NCBI GenBank assembly: GCA_030429045.1
Contig: JAUIEA010000024.1
Coordinates: 1-34,976 of the forward strand
Direction of reading: 5' to 3'
Length of the DNA stretch: 34,976 nt
Source: Bacteroidia bacterium
GTDB lineage: Bacteria > Bacteroidota > Bacteroidia > Chitinophagales > Saprospiraceae
Below are positions 15,376-23,700 of the stretch, one piece after another. The translations under genes and the position numbers were made by a program. The notes beneath the pieces are model-generated. The model did no database searches. It was not told the DNA's origin and was given only the letters and a program-made list of their open reading frames with translations. Position 1 is the first letter of the stretch; each line of letters opens with the position of its first letter.

Positions 15376-18126
15376 TTAGTCCAGAGACTGCTTCACTTCG
15401 ACGATCTCATAGACCTCGATGGCATCCCCGACCTTGATGTCGTTGAAGTTTTTGACGGTTACACCGCACTCCATACCATTCTTGACCTCTTTGATATCAT
15501 CTTTGAAGCGCTTCAGTGATCCCAATTCGCCGACAACACCCTCTTTGGTCGGATAGATCACAATGCCATCACGAATGATCCGTACCCGGCTGTTTCGCGT
15601 GGCTTTACCCTCGGAAACATAACATCCGGCGATGGTGCCGATCTTGCTGATCTTGTACACTTCGCGAACATCCAGCTGGCCCAGGATCTTTTCTTCCTTG
15701 GTGGGCTCCAGCATGCCTTCCATCGCCATCTTGATCTCTTCGATCGCTTCGTAGATGATCGAATAGGTCTTGATCTCCACGCCTTCCTTCTCTGCCAGTT
15801 TCCGGGCCGTTTGGGAGGGTCGCACCTGGAAACCAATGATGATCGCATCGGAGGCTGAAGCCAGGAGGATATCAGATTCAATAATCTGTCCGACAGCTTT
15901 GTGGATCACATTGATCTGGATCGTTTCCACAGAGAGTTTGATCAGGGCATCGGTCAGGGCTTCGATGGATCCGTCAAAGTCTCCTTTGACAATCAGATTG
16001 AGCTCCTTAAAGGTACCCAGGGCCAGACGACGGCCGATTTCATCCAGGCTGATCCGCTTGCTGGCCCGGTTGGTCTGTTCTCTCGAGATCTGGGCCCTCT
16101 TGGCCGCGATCTGTCGAGCTTCGGATTCCTCCTCCATCACCCGGAAGATCTCGCCCGCCTGCGGCGCACCGGTCAACCCGAGTATCGCCACCGGATTGGA
16201 TGGCCCGGCCACTTTGACCTTTTTACCCCGTTCGTTGAACATGGCTTTGATCCGTCCGGAAAATTCACCGGCGACGATCGCATCACCCACTTCCATGGAT
16301 CCGTTCTGGACCAGCATTTTGGTGACATAACCACGCCCCTTGTCGAGGGAGGCCTCCAGGACAGTACCGGAAGCATTGCGATCCGGATTGGCTTTCAGGT
16401 CCAGGATCTCTGCTTCGAGCAGGATCTTCTCCAAAAGCTTGTCAATATTCAATCCCTTCTTGGCCGAGATGTCCTGGGACTGATATTTACCACCCCATTC
16501 TTCGACCAGAAGGTTCATATTGGCCAGGGCTTCCTTGATTTTTTCCGGATTCGCACCGTCTTTGTCAATCTTGTTGATGGCAAAGACCAGCGGCACGCCA
16601 GCTGCCTGGGCGTGGCTGATGGCCTCCTTCGTCTGCGGCATGATATTGTCATCCGCTGCGATCACGATCACAGCGACGTCCGTTACCTTGGCACCCCTGG
16701 CACGCATGGCCGTAAAGGCTTCGTGACCCGGCGTATCCAGGAAGGTGATCTTTTTATTATCCGGACCAACCGATACTTCATACGCACCGATATGCTGGGT
16801 GATTCCTCCGGCTTCTCCCGAAACGACATTTGCACTTCGGATATAGTCCAGCAGCGATGTCTTACCATGGTCAACGTGTCCCATGACAGTCACAATCGGC
16901 GCACGTGGAATCAGATCAGCCGGATCATCCTCTTCTTCTTCAATCTCTACGATTTGATCTTCAGCGCTGATGAATTCGACTTCACGTTCAAATTCGTTGG
17001 CCACGAATTCGATGATTTCCGCATCCAGGCGCTGATTGATCGATACGATCACACCCAGATTGAAACAGGTGGTAATGACCTCTGTTGGTGATACATTGAG
17101 CAGGCCAGCCAGTTCGGAAACGGAAATGAACTCGGTTACCTGCAACTTTTCATCGCCGGTATCCTGATCCCGCAACTCGGCTTTTTCGCGAAGTACTTCT
17201 CGCTTGTCCCGTCGGATCTTCTGGCGTTTTTTCTTTCCACCACCACCCAAACGGGCCATGGTTGCCTTGATCTTCTCTTCAATTTCTTTTTTGCTGACCT
17301 CCTTGGGCTGATCATCACGACGACGCGCACCACCACGAGCACCACCGCCCTGACTTCCACTGTCTCCAGTAGCGATCTTTTTGCGTTTGCGCTTGCGTTT
17401 TTTGGCATCCGCATCCGATGAAGCCACAGGTTTGGGTTCATCTTTTGCTTCGCGTTTCTTAGGCCCAAACTTGGAGGCATCGATCTTGCCCAGAATCTTC
17501 AACCCTTTGAGCTGAGGTGCTTCTGCTTTGATCAGCTTGTTAGCATCTGCCTGTTCTTCAGGTGCTTGCTCTCCTTCCGGAGGTGCTGTCGTCCCTTCAG
17601 TGACTTCAGCTGCCGGTGGTTCTGGCGGAGTTGCGTCTTCTTTGGGTTCAACAGGCTTGTCCTTTTGCTTGGCGGCCGGCTTGGGCTTCTTGGACAGATC
17701 GATCTTTCCGACCACCTTCAATTTGGCCTCATGCTTGACACGAAACACTTCATCGGAAACACCCTCTGTATCAGTTGAGGCTGCCTGCTCAGCAGGATCT
17801 GCTGGAGTAGCCTCCTTCTCAGCGGGGTCTGCCGGAGCGGCTTCCTCTGCCGGCGGGGCTGGGGCTGGCTTTTCAGCCGTCACTTCTGCCGGCTTCTCCA
17901 CCGGTGCATCCTTTACAGGGGTACGTGTACCCAGAACCAGCTGGTCGGCTTGCTCTTTGATGTCCATGGACTTCTTGAATTCACGCATGAGCTCCTGATA
18001 CATCTCATCCGTGATCTTTGCCGTCGGTTTGCTCTCGACTTCAAAGCCAGCTTTATGAAGGTGTTCCACGACAGTGGATACACCTACATTAAATTCCTTT
18101 GCAACTTTAACGAGCCTCTTCTCCAT
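15376..18126 (-). CDS. infB: Translation initiation factor IF-2
   Basis: The 916-residue GTPase that brings initiator tRNA to the 30S subunit and promotes subunit joining. Residues 1-65 form an IF2N-like domain ([20 protein letters not shown]). Then comes a long low-complexity Ala/Pro/Glu/Lys-rich linker (about 70-330) with repeats of the type [17 protein letters not shown]. The G domain has G1 GHVDHGKT (416-423), G3 DTPGHEAF and G4 NKID. Domains II-IV follow and end in [13 protein letters not shown]. All motifs are intact. It lies 99 bases after nusA; that gap holds a possible internal promoter and a small hairpin. Confidence 0.97.
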   Translation of the reverse strand: MEKRLVKVAKEFNVGVSTVVEHLHKAGFEVESKPTAKITDEMYQELMREFKKSMDIKEQADQLVLGTRTPVKDAPVEKPAEVTAEKPAPAPPAEEAAPADPAEKEATPADPAEQAASTDTEGVSDEVFRVKHEAKLKVVGKIDLSKKPKPAAKQKDKPVEPKEDATPPEPPAAEVTEGTTAPPEGEQAPEEQADANKLIKAEAPQLKGLKILGKIDASKFGPKKREAKDEPKPVASSDADAKKRKRKRKKIATGDSGSQGGGARGGARRRDDQPKEVSKKEIEEKIKATMARLGGGGKKKRQKIRRDKREVLREKAELRDQDTGDEKLQVTEFISVSELAGLLNVSPTEVITTCFNLGVIVSINQRLDAEIIEFVANEFEREVEFISAEDQIVEIEEEEDDPADLIPRAPIVTVMGHVDHGKTSLLDYIRSANVVSGEAGGITQHIGAYEVSVGPDNKKITFLDTPGHEAFTAMRARGAKVTDVAVIVIAADDNIMPQTKEAISHAQAAGVPLVFAINKIDKDGANPEKIKEALANMNLLVEEWGGKYQSQDISAKKGLNIDKLLEKILLEAEILDLKANPDRNASGTVLEASLDKGRGYVTKMLVQNGSMEVGDAIVAGEFSGRIKAMFNERGKKVKVAGPSNPVAILGLTGAPQAGEIFRVMEEESEARQIAAKRAQISREQTNRASKRISLDEIGRRLALGTFKELNLIVKGDFDGSIEALTDALIKLSVETIQINVIHKAVGQIIESDILLASASDAIIIGFQVRPSQTARKLAEKEGVEIKTYSIIYEAIEEIKMAMEGMLEPTKEEKILGQLDVREVYKISKIGTIAGCYVSEGKATRNSRVRIIRDGIVIYPTKEGVVGELGSLKRFKDDIKEVKNGMECGVTVKNFNDIKVGDAIEVYEIVEVKQSLD

Positions 18127-18145
18127 TTACTGGTTTTGGTCGGAA

Positions 18146-18184
18146 ACTCCATGTTCAATGGAGTCCTGACTGCTTACAAATGTA
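18146..18184 (-). promoter_or_regulatory. Possible internal promoter and leader hairpin of infB
   Basis: TACATTTG on the minus strand (18184-18177) is an exact match to the TAnnTTTG -7 box. It is followed by a 7-base stem ACTCCAT-(5)-ATGGAGT at 18146-18164 and then the infB ATG at 18126. No good -33 TTTG is seen, so activity is uncertain. The hairpin lacks a long T tract. Confidence 0.4.
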
Positions 18185-18225
18185 CATCCATTTTGGCGTT
18201 CCACACGTAGTGGCACCACGGCGGA

Positions 18226-19485
18226 TCAAGCCTCTTCGGGTGAACTGCGTTCCTCATCAAATTCTTCGGCCAGGATCTTCATCACATCCTGAACGGTTTC
18301 TTCTTCGAGATCCGTCCGACGAATCAACTCTTCAGCACTCAGGGCCAGAACACTTTTCGCTGTATCACAACCGATGCCTTTCAGTGCATCGATCACCCAT
18401 GCTTCAATCTCATCTGAGAATTCGTCCAGATCGACATCCTCCATTTCGTAATCCACATTGTTCCGGTAGACATCGATCTCGTATCCGGTCAGTTTGGAAG
18501 CCAATTTGATATTGGCTCCTCCACGACCAATGGCCAGGGAGACCTGGTCCGGATCCAGGTAGACCGAAGCGCGCATATTCTCCTGATCGAGTTCGATCGA
18601 ACTGATCTTGGCCGGGGTCAATGCCCGCTGGATATAGAGATTGGTGTTGTTGGTAAAGTTGACGATGTCGATATTCTCGTTCCGCAGTTCACGGACGATC
18701 CCGTGGATCCGGGAACCTTTCATGCCCACACAGGCACCGACCGGATCAATCCGGTCATCGTAGGATTCGACGGCTACTTTGGCACGTTCTCCAGGGATCC
18801 GCACGATATTCCGAACGGTGATCAACCCATCTTCGATCTCCGGAACTTCCTGCTCCATCAGTTTCTCCAGGAAGGTGTTTTCTGTTCTGGAGAGAATGAT
18901 GACCGGATTATTGTTTCGCAATTCTACCTTCTTGATGATGGCCCGAACCATGTCGCCCTTCCGGAAGAAGTCCCCACGAATCATTTCGTTCCGGGGAAGG
19001 ACCAGTTCATTATTGGTTGCATCATCAATGACCAGAATATCTCTTTTCATGATCTGGTTCACCTCGCAGATCACCATCTCACCAACACGGTCGCTGTACC
19101 GACGATAGACTTCATCCTTTTCCAGCTCCATGATCCTGGAGATCAAGGTCTGGCGGGCAGCCATGATGGCCCGGCGTCCAAAATCCTCCAGCTCCAGCTG
19201 CTCGTAACATTCCTCACCGACCTCGTAGTCCGAATCAATGTCAAACGCTTCCGAAATCGAAATTTGAGAGCGCTCATCTGTCACTTCACCATCCGGCACG
19301 ATCTCCCGCACCCGCCAGAGTTCCAGGTCACCTTTTGTGGTATTGACGATCACGTCAAAGTTTTCGTCTGACCCATACTTCTTCCGAATCAATGTCCGAA
19401 AGACGTCTTCCAACACCCTGACCATAGTGGGGCGATCGATATTCTTCCCGGCCTTAAACTCCGAAAAGGATTCTACCAGTTTCAT
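18226..19485 (-). CDS. nusA: Transcription termination/antitermination factor NusA
   Basis: A 419-residue RNA-polymerase-binding factor controlling pausing, intrinsic termination and antitermination. The N-terminal RNAP-binding domain covers about 1-125. An S1 domain follows (GEMVICEVNQIMKRDILVID). KH domains follow with the family signature RIPGERAKVAVESYDDRIDP, then GACVGMKGSRIHGIVREL and VSLAIGRGGANIKLASKL. The acidic C-terminal part (about 345-419, ALKGIGCDTAKSVLALSAEE) resembles a helix-hairpin-helix repeat. Length and order are standard for the phylum. It is the second gene of the operon, 17 bases after rimP. Confidence 0.97.
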   Translation of the reverse strand: MKLVESFSEFKAGKNIDRPTMVRVLEDVFRTLIRKKYGSDENFDVIVNTTKGDLELWRVREIVPDGEVTDERSQISISEAFDIDSDYEVGEECYEQLELEDFGRRAIMAARQTLISRIMELEKDEVYRRYSDRVGEMVICEVNQIMKRDILVIDDATNNELVLPRNEMIRGDFFRKGDMVRAIIKKVELRNNNPVIILSRTENTFLEKLMEQEVPEIEDGLITVRNIVRIPGERAKVAVESYDDRIDPVGACVGMKGSRIHGIVRELRNENIDIVNFTNNTNLYIQRALTPAKISSIELDQENMRASVYLDPDQVSLAIGRGGANIKLASKLTGYEIDVYRNNVDYEMEDVDLDEFSDEIEAWVIDALKGIGCDTAKSVLALSAEELIRRTDLEEETVQDVMKILAEEFDEERSSPEEA

Positions 19486-19502
19486 AATCTGTGGTTGTGC
19501 GA

Positions 19503-19979
19503 TTATTTAAAGGATAGTTTCACGTTGCTTTCCTGAATATCAGAGAATGGAATGCTCCGTTCCTGAATTTCTTTTTTCCGTCCCTTGACTTTAATGGTTT
19601 CTTCCAGGACTATTTCGTCGTCCTGAACTGCTTTCAGGACACCACTCACCTTGTCTCCATTCTGGAGCGATATCTGCAGGGTTCTGCCCACATGTTTCGC
19701 ATATTGACGAATGAAGCGCAATGGCCGGGTAGCACCCGGAGAAGATACTTCAAGGGTATAGTCTTCTCCCAATTGTCCGCCCTCGTCCAGAAGGCCTTCC
19801 AGATAGCGACTCATGTCCCTGCAGGTCGCCAGCGTGATCCCGGCATCCCCATCCATATAGACTTCAACCTTCTTTCCCCCTGTCACGGCGATCTCCAACA
19901 GGAAATAGGATTGCCATTCAGGTTCCTGTAGTCGGGTTTCCACCCAGGCACGAATGAGTTGTTCCGGATTCATTGACAT
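19503..19979 (-). CDS. rimP: Ribosome maturation factor RimP
   Basis: A 158-residue protein needed for 30S subunit maturation. Family blocks: FLLEIAVTGGKKVEVYMDGD, GITLATCRDMSRYLEGLLDE, and the signature YTLEVSSPGATRPLRFIRQY. The ATG at 19979 is chosen because a promoter at 20031-20062 and a terminator-like hairpin at 19983-20010 lie just upstream, excluding the longer in-frame form starting near 20033; the ATG at 19973 is an equal alternative. First gene of the classic rimP-nusA-infB operon. Confidence 0.93.
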   Translation of the reverse strand: MSMNPEQLIRAWVETRLQEPEWQSYFLLEIAVTGGKKVEVYMDGDAGITLATCRDMSRYLEGLLDEGGQLGEDYTLEVSSPGATRPLRFIRQYAKHVGRTLQISLQNGDKVSGVLKAVQDDEIVLEETIKVKGRKKEIQERSIPFSDIQESNVKLSFK

Positions 19980-19982
19980 AAC

Positions 19983-20010
19983 AAAAAGAGGGAACCGGAT
20001 TGGTTCCCTC
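19983..20010 (-). promoter_or_regulatory. Terminator-like attenuator in the rimP-nusA-infB leader
   Basis: On the minus strand GAGGGAACC-AATCC-GGTTCCCTC forms a perfect 9-base-pair stem, followed at once by TTTTTGT and, two bases on, the rimP ATG. This is the shape of an intrinsic terminator. It lies inside the predicted ~45-base leader, between promoter and first gene, so it can only act as an attenuator (or as a hairpin limiting ribosome access). On the plus strand no T tract follows. Confidence 0.75.
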
Positions 20011-20030
20011 CCTACATCTTCTTGTTGCTG

Positions 20031-20062
20031 CAAATGTACGGATTGTCTGGCGATTGACCAAA
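20031..20062 (-). promoter_or_regulatory. Consensus promoter of the rimP-nusA-infB-rlmN operon
   Basis: Minus strand: TTTG (20062-20059), 20-base spacer, TACATTTG (20038-20031). Both boxes and the spacing match the Bacteroidota primary-sigma consensus exactly. Transcription should start near 20025. Confidence 0.85.
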
Positions 20063-20166
20063 TGGTTTTTTCAGCCCACCTTCTTTTTCATACTTTCTTC
20101 ACGGAAGGTCGTGGGCTTTCGCCTGAGTGCAGGTATTTTCGGTCTTTCAAATCGATACAACCTACC

Positions 20167-21804
20167 ATGCGTATTGCCCTTGCCCAACTCAATGTTCACA
20201 TTGGCAATTTTCAGGGAAATCTGGAAAAGATGATCGCCGCAGTTGGAACAGCACGGGATCAGGGAGCGGATATTGTCTGCTTTCCAGAATTGGCCGTGTG
20301 TGGCTACCCGCCCAGGGATTTCCTCGAATTTGATGACTTTATTTCCCTGGCAGAGACCTCCATTCATCGATTGGCTGAACTGGCTACGGATATCGCCATC
20401 ATTGTGGGCGCGCCGTCCCGCAATCCGGTGATCGAAGGGAAAGACCTTTATAATTCCGCGTTCTTTCTGGCCGATGGAGGCATTTTACACGTGCAACACA
20501 AGACCCTGCTTCCCACCTATGATGTCTTTGATGAGTACCGATATTTTGAGCCCGCCCATCAATACCAGACCGTCACATTCAAGGGGAAAAAGATCGCCCT
20601 CAGCATCTGTGAAGACATCTGGAATGTCGGCAATGAAAACCCCCGATATACCGTTTGTCCGCTGGATGAAATGATGGGCGAACACCCCGACCTGATCATC
20701 AACCTGTCTGCCTCTCCATTTTCATACCGGCAGGCGGAGGAACGCATCAATGTCATCCGCGCCAATGTAGAGCGGTACAAGATGCCCCTCTTTTATGTCA
20801 ATCATGTCGGAGCACAAACTGAACTCCTGTTCGACGGAGGTTCGGTGGTCATGAGTCCTGATGGCGTGGTCTATGCTGAAATGCCCTATTTTCAAGAATC
20901 TATCCAAACCTTTGATCTTCAGGAGGTCATGACCCAAAAGGGGCCGGGGGAACAGACCCGGGAAAAGATCGCCCTCATCCACGATGGTCTGGTCATGGGT
21001 CTGCAAAATTATTTTGGCAAACTCGGTTTCACCAAGGCCATCCTGGGTTTGTCCGGGGGCATTGATTCTGCTGTCACTGCAGCATTGGCGGCCCGTGCCC
21101 TGGGTCCGGAAAATGTAACCGGCATCCTGATGCCTTCCACCTTTTCGTCCGATCACTCGGTAAAGGATGCTGAAGTCCTTGCCCAACAGCTGGGCATGCC
21201 CTATGAAATCATTCCCATTGCTCCCGGCTATACAACCATGCTGTCCGTTCTGCAACCCCATTTTGGCGACAAACCCTTCGATGTCACCGAGGAAAACCTT
21301 CAGGCAAGACTCCGGGGAATGATCCTGATGGCCTTTTCCAATAAATTCGGTCCCATCCTGTTGAACACCACTAACAAAAGCGAGATGGCAGTCGGTTACG
21401 GTACCCTCTATGGTGACCTGTGTGGCGGGCTATCCGTCCTTGGAGATGTCTACAAAACAGAGGTCTATGAACTGGCCCGGTACATCAACCGGGTGCAGGA
21501 GGTCATCCCTGAGAATTCCATTGTAAAGCCCCCTTCTGCAGAATTGCGCCCCGATCAGAAGGACAGTGACAGTCTTCCCGATTATGACATACTGGACCAG
21601 GTCCTCTTCCAGTATATCGAAAGGCACCAGAGTCCGGAGGATATCATAGAGCAGGGATTTGACGAGGCTTTAGTGCGCAGGATCCTCAGAATGGTCAATA
21701 TCAACGAATTCAAGCGGCATCAAACGGCCCCCGTCCTGCGTGTCTCCACCAAGGCCTTTGGGATGGGCCGGCGAATGCCCATTGTCGGCAAGTATCTGTC
21801 CTGA
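20167..21804 (+). CDS. nadE: Glutamine-dependent NAD+ synthetase
   Basis: A 545-residue two-domain enzyme that makes NAD+ from deamido-NAD+, ATP and glutamine, the last step of NAD synthesis. The N-terminal nitrilase-type glutaminase domain has the catalytic triad E41 (FPELAVCGYPPRDF), K112 (HKTLLPTYDVFDEYRYF) and C148 (SICEDIW). The C-terminal ammonia-dependent synthetase has the PP-loop SGGIDS at 296-301 and NKSEMAVGYGTLYGD. Length is typical. The ATG at 20167 begins directly with MRIALAQLNV; an in-frame extension upstream overlaps the divergent rimP promoter and is not likely real. A TATTTTCG box (20134-20141) is a near-match promoter. Confidence 0.97.
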   Translation: MRIALAQLNVHIGNFQGNLEKMIAAVGTARDQGADIVCFPELAVCGYPPRDFLEFDDFISLAETSIHRLAELATDIAIIVGAPSRNPVIEGKDLYNSAFFLADGGILHVQHKTLLPTYDVFDEYRYFEPAHQYQTVTFKGKKIALSICEDIWNVGNENPRYTVCPLDEMMGEHPDLIINLSASPFSYRQAEERINVIRANVERYKMPLFYVNHVGAQTELLFDGGSVVMSPDGVVYAEMPYFQESIQTFDLQEVMTQKGPGEQTREKIALIHDGLVMGLQNYFGKLGFTKAILGLSGGIDSAVTAALAARALGPENVTGILMPSTFSSDHSVKDAEVLAQQLGMPYEIIPIAPGYTTMLSVLQPHFGDKPFDVTEENLQARLRGMILMAFSNKFGPILLNTTNKSEMAVGYGTLYGDLCGGLSVLGDVYKTEVYELARYINRVQEVIPENSIVKPPSAELRPDQKDSDSLPDYDILDQVLFQYIERHQSPEDIIEQGFDEALVRRILRMVNINEFKRHQTAPVLRVSTKAFGMGRRMPIVGKYLS

Positions 21805-21863
21805 TTATCCTGATCGGGGTTGTTAAATCCGGTACAATTGGCCGGATAACGGAACAACCTCAT

Positions 21864-21871
21864 TACTTTTG
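21864..21871 (+). promoter_or_regulatory. -7 box directly before the SPOR gene
   Basis: TACTTTTG matches TAnnTTTG exactly and ends only 4 bases before the ATG at 21876. TTG at 21838-21840 is a possible -33 box with a long 23-base spacer. If used, the mRNA would be leaderless or nearly so. Confidence 0.4.
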
Positions 21872-21875
21872 AAAG

Positions 21876-22292
21876 ATGAAGGGCTATATCCACCATCTAC
21901 TTGTGATTTGCTGTTTCTGCAGCCTGCTGGCCGGGCTTCCCCTGTCGGCATCCGGACAACAGGTGGTCTATCAGGAGGAACCTGAAATTCGATCCATGAT
22001 CGATCGCTATATCCAATCCAACCGGAACCCCGAACGGCTGATCGATGTGTGGAAGATCCAGATATCGGCTACCGTTGACCGCCGTCAAATGGAACAGGCC
22101 AAATATGTCTTCAAGCAGCGATATCCGGGGTATGCCCTGCAATCCACCTATACCGAGCCATATTACAAATTGCAGGTAGGCGCGTATTATGATAAGCGCA
22201 AGGCACAAGCTGTGGCTTACAAGCTCAAGCAATATTATCCGGGAGCCTATCTGACCCGGGACAAGGTGAAGCTTGCCGATTTGACCGATTGA
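21876..22292 (+). CDS. Exported SPOR-like domain protein
   Basis: A 138-residue protein with an N-terminal signal peptide (HLLVICCFCSLLAGLPLSAS, cleaved near SGQ). Its C-terminal half resembles a SPOR domain, which binds glycan strands of peptidoglycan stripped of stem peptides: VWKIQISATVDRRQMEQAKY, then YKLQVGAYYDKRKAQAVAYK with KLKQYYPGAYLTRDKV. The fold's typical pattern of a VQVGaf strand followed by a helix is clear. It lies 4 bases before rodA, so it is probably co-translated with it and acts in cell-wall synthesis or shape, in the periplasm. Exact partner unknown. Confidence 0.8.
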   Translation: MKGYIHHLLVICCFCSLLAGLPLSASGQQVVYQEEPEIRSMIDRYIQSNRNPERLIDVWKIQISATVDRRQMEQAKYVFKQRYPGYALQSTYTEPYYKLQVGAYYDKRKAQAVAYKLKQYYPGAYLTRDKVKLADLTD

Positions 22293-22296
22293 CCCT

Positions 22297-23700
22297 ATGC
22301 TGCACCCCAAACGAAAGCGATTCGACGGGCTGCTCCTGATCCTCTATATCAATCTGTTGATCATCGGGCTGTTCATGATCTACTCTTCCAGTCAAACCGG
22401 AGGAGAAGCCATCGACCTGCTCAATCTCCAGTCCTCCCTGGGTCGTCAGATCCTGTTTTCCGGGGTTTCTCTGGTGGTCATCCTGTTCATCATGACCATC
22501 TCTACCGAATTCTGGAAAACATTTGCGGCACCCATCTATGTCATCTCGATCATTGGCCTGGTTCTGGTCCTCTTCCTGGGCGCAGAGATCAAAGGTGCCC
22601 GTTCCTGGTTCTCACTGGGTCCATTTGGCTTCCAGCCAGCAGAATTTGCCAAGTTGGGAACGCTCCTCCTACTGTCTTCCTTCCTGAGCAATTTTCGCAC
22701 AGATCTCGACGAATTGAAGTTCCAGGGCATCGCCATGCTCATTCTGCTTCTCCCGGTGGGGCTGATCCTTTTACAACCGGATGCCGGGTCTGCCCTGGTG
22801 TTTACGGCCATGTTGATCCCCCTGTACAGGGCCGGTTTTCCGGCTGGCTATTTTATCCTGGGGGGGATGATGGCCTTGGTCTTTGTCCTGGCGCTCGTGC
22901 TTCCGATCCAGCTGCTTCTCTTCAGCATTCTGTTTATCGGCCTGGCCAGTCTGATGCTCAGCTTTGATCGCAAGCACCTGTGGACGATCGCCCTGACCCT
23001 TCTGGCTGTGGTGTCCATCATCGCCTGGTTGGAGGACTTTGCAGAACTGTTGGCCGGACTGCTGGGGGTATTCCTGCTCATCCTGGGAATTCTGGCCTAT
23101 CGGGAGGGAAGGGGTCGATACCTGGCCTTTGTCTGCATCCTGATGATGATCAGTTCCATTCTGGCATTTTCTTCATTCTACGTCTATAATAATGTTCTCC
23201 AGCCTCACCAGCAGGAGCGCCTGGATGTCTGGCTCAACCCTCAAAAATGTGATCCGCGAGGTGCCTTGTATAATGTCCTGCAATCGAAACTGGCCATTGC
23301 CTCCGGTGGGTTGGAAGGAAAAGGTTTTCTCCAGGGCAACATTACCAAATTGAATTATGTCCCGGAGCAAACCACGGATTTCATCTTTTGTGCTGTAGGA
23401 GAGGAGCAGGGCTTCATCGGCACCTTCGGCGTGATCCTGCTCTTTACCCTCCTGGTCTTGCGTCTGGTCCAGCTCGCTGAACGCCAGCGTACGGACTTTT
23501 CGCGGTACTTCATCTATGGTGTAGCGGGGATCTTCTTTATCCACTATTTTATCAATGTGGGGATGACCATGGGGCTGGTTCCGGTCATCGGTATTCCCCT
23601 TCCATTCCTGAGCTATGGTGGCTCTTCCCTGCTCTTTTTCAGTGTCCTGATCGCTATCGCACTCAAGCTGGACTTTGGCAACCGGCTTCGGCAGGGCTAG
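22297..23700 (+). CDS. rodA: Rod-shape SEDS peptidoglycan polymerase RodA
   Basis: A 467-residue SEDS-family membrane protein, a glycosyltransferase that polymerises lipid II in side-wall growth together with a class B PBP. Conserved blocks: GARSWFSLGPFGFQPAEFAK, LLQPDAGSALVF (with the essential Asp), GLEGKGFLQGNITKLNYVPE, TTDFIFCAVGEEQGFIG, and near the end GLVPVIGIPLPFLSYGGSSL. About ten membrane helices can be seen. It is somewhat longer than many RodA proteins because of an extra hydrophobic stretch around residues 190-290. FtsW is excluded as first choice by the QPAEFAK-type loop and the SPOR/no-division context, but not absolutely. Its stop overlaps the stop of the convergent M14 gene by sharing CTAG. 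Confidence 0.9.
   Translation: MLHPKRKRFDGLLLILYINLLIIGLFMIYSSSQTGGEAIDLLNLQSSLGRQILFSGVSLVVILFIMTISTEFWKTFAAPIYVISIIGLVLVLFLGAEIKGARSWFSLGPFGFQPAEFAKLGTLLLLSSFLSNFRTDLDELKFQGIAMLILLLPVGLILLQPDAGSALVFTAMLIPLYRAGFPAGYFILGGMMALVFVLALVLPIQLLLFSILFIGLASLMLSFDRKHLWTIALTLLAVVSIIAWLEDFAELLAGLLGVFLLILGILAYREGRGRYLAFVCILMMISSILAFSSFYVYNNVLQPHQQERLDVWLNPQKCDPRGALYNVLQSKLAIASGGLEGKGFLQGNITKLNYVPEQTTDFIFCAVGEEQGFIGTFGVILLFTLLVLRLVQLAERQRTDFSRYFIYGVAGIFFIHYFINVGMTMGLVPVIGIPLPFLSYGGSSLLFFSVLIAIALKLDFGNRLRQG

Noticed and set aside
15901-17091. Long plus-strand open frame of 396 codons opposite infB
   Set aside because: It mirrors the codon bias of the certain infB gene on the other strand; the protein has no plausible start context or family feature.
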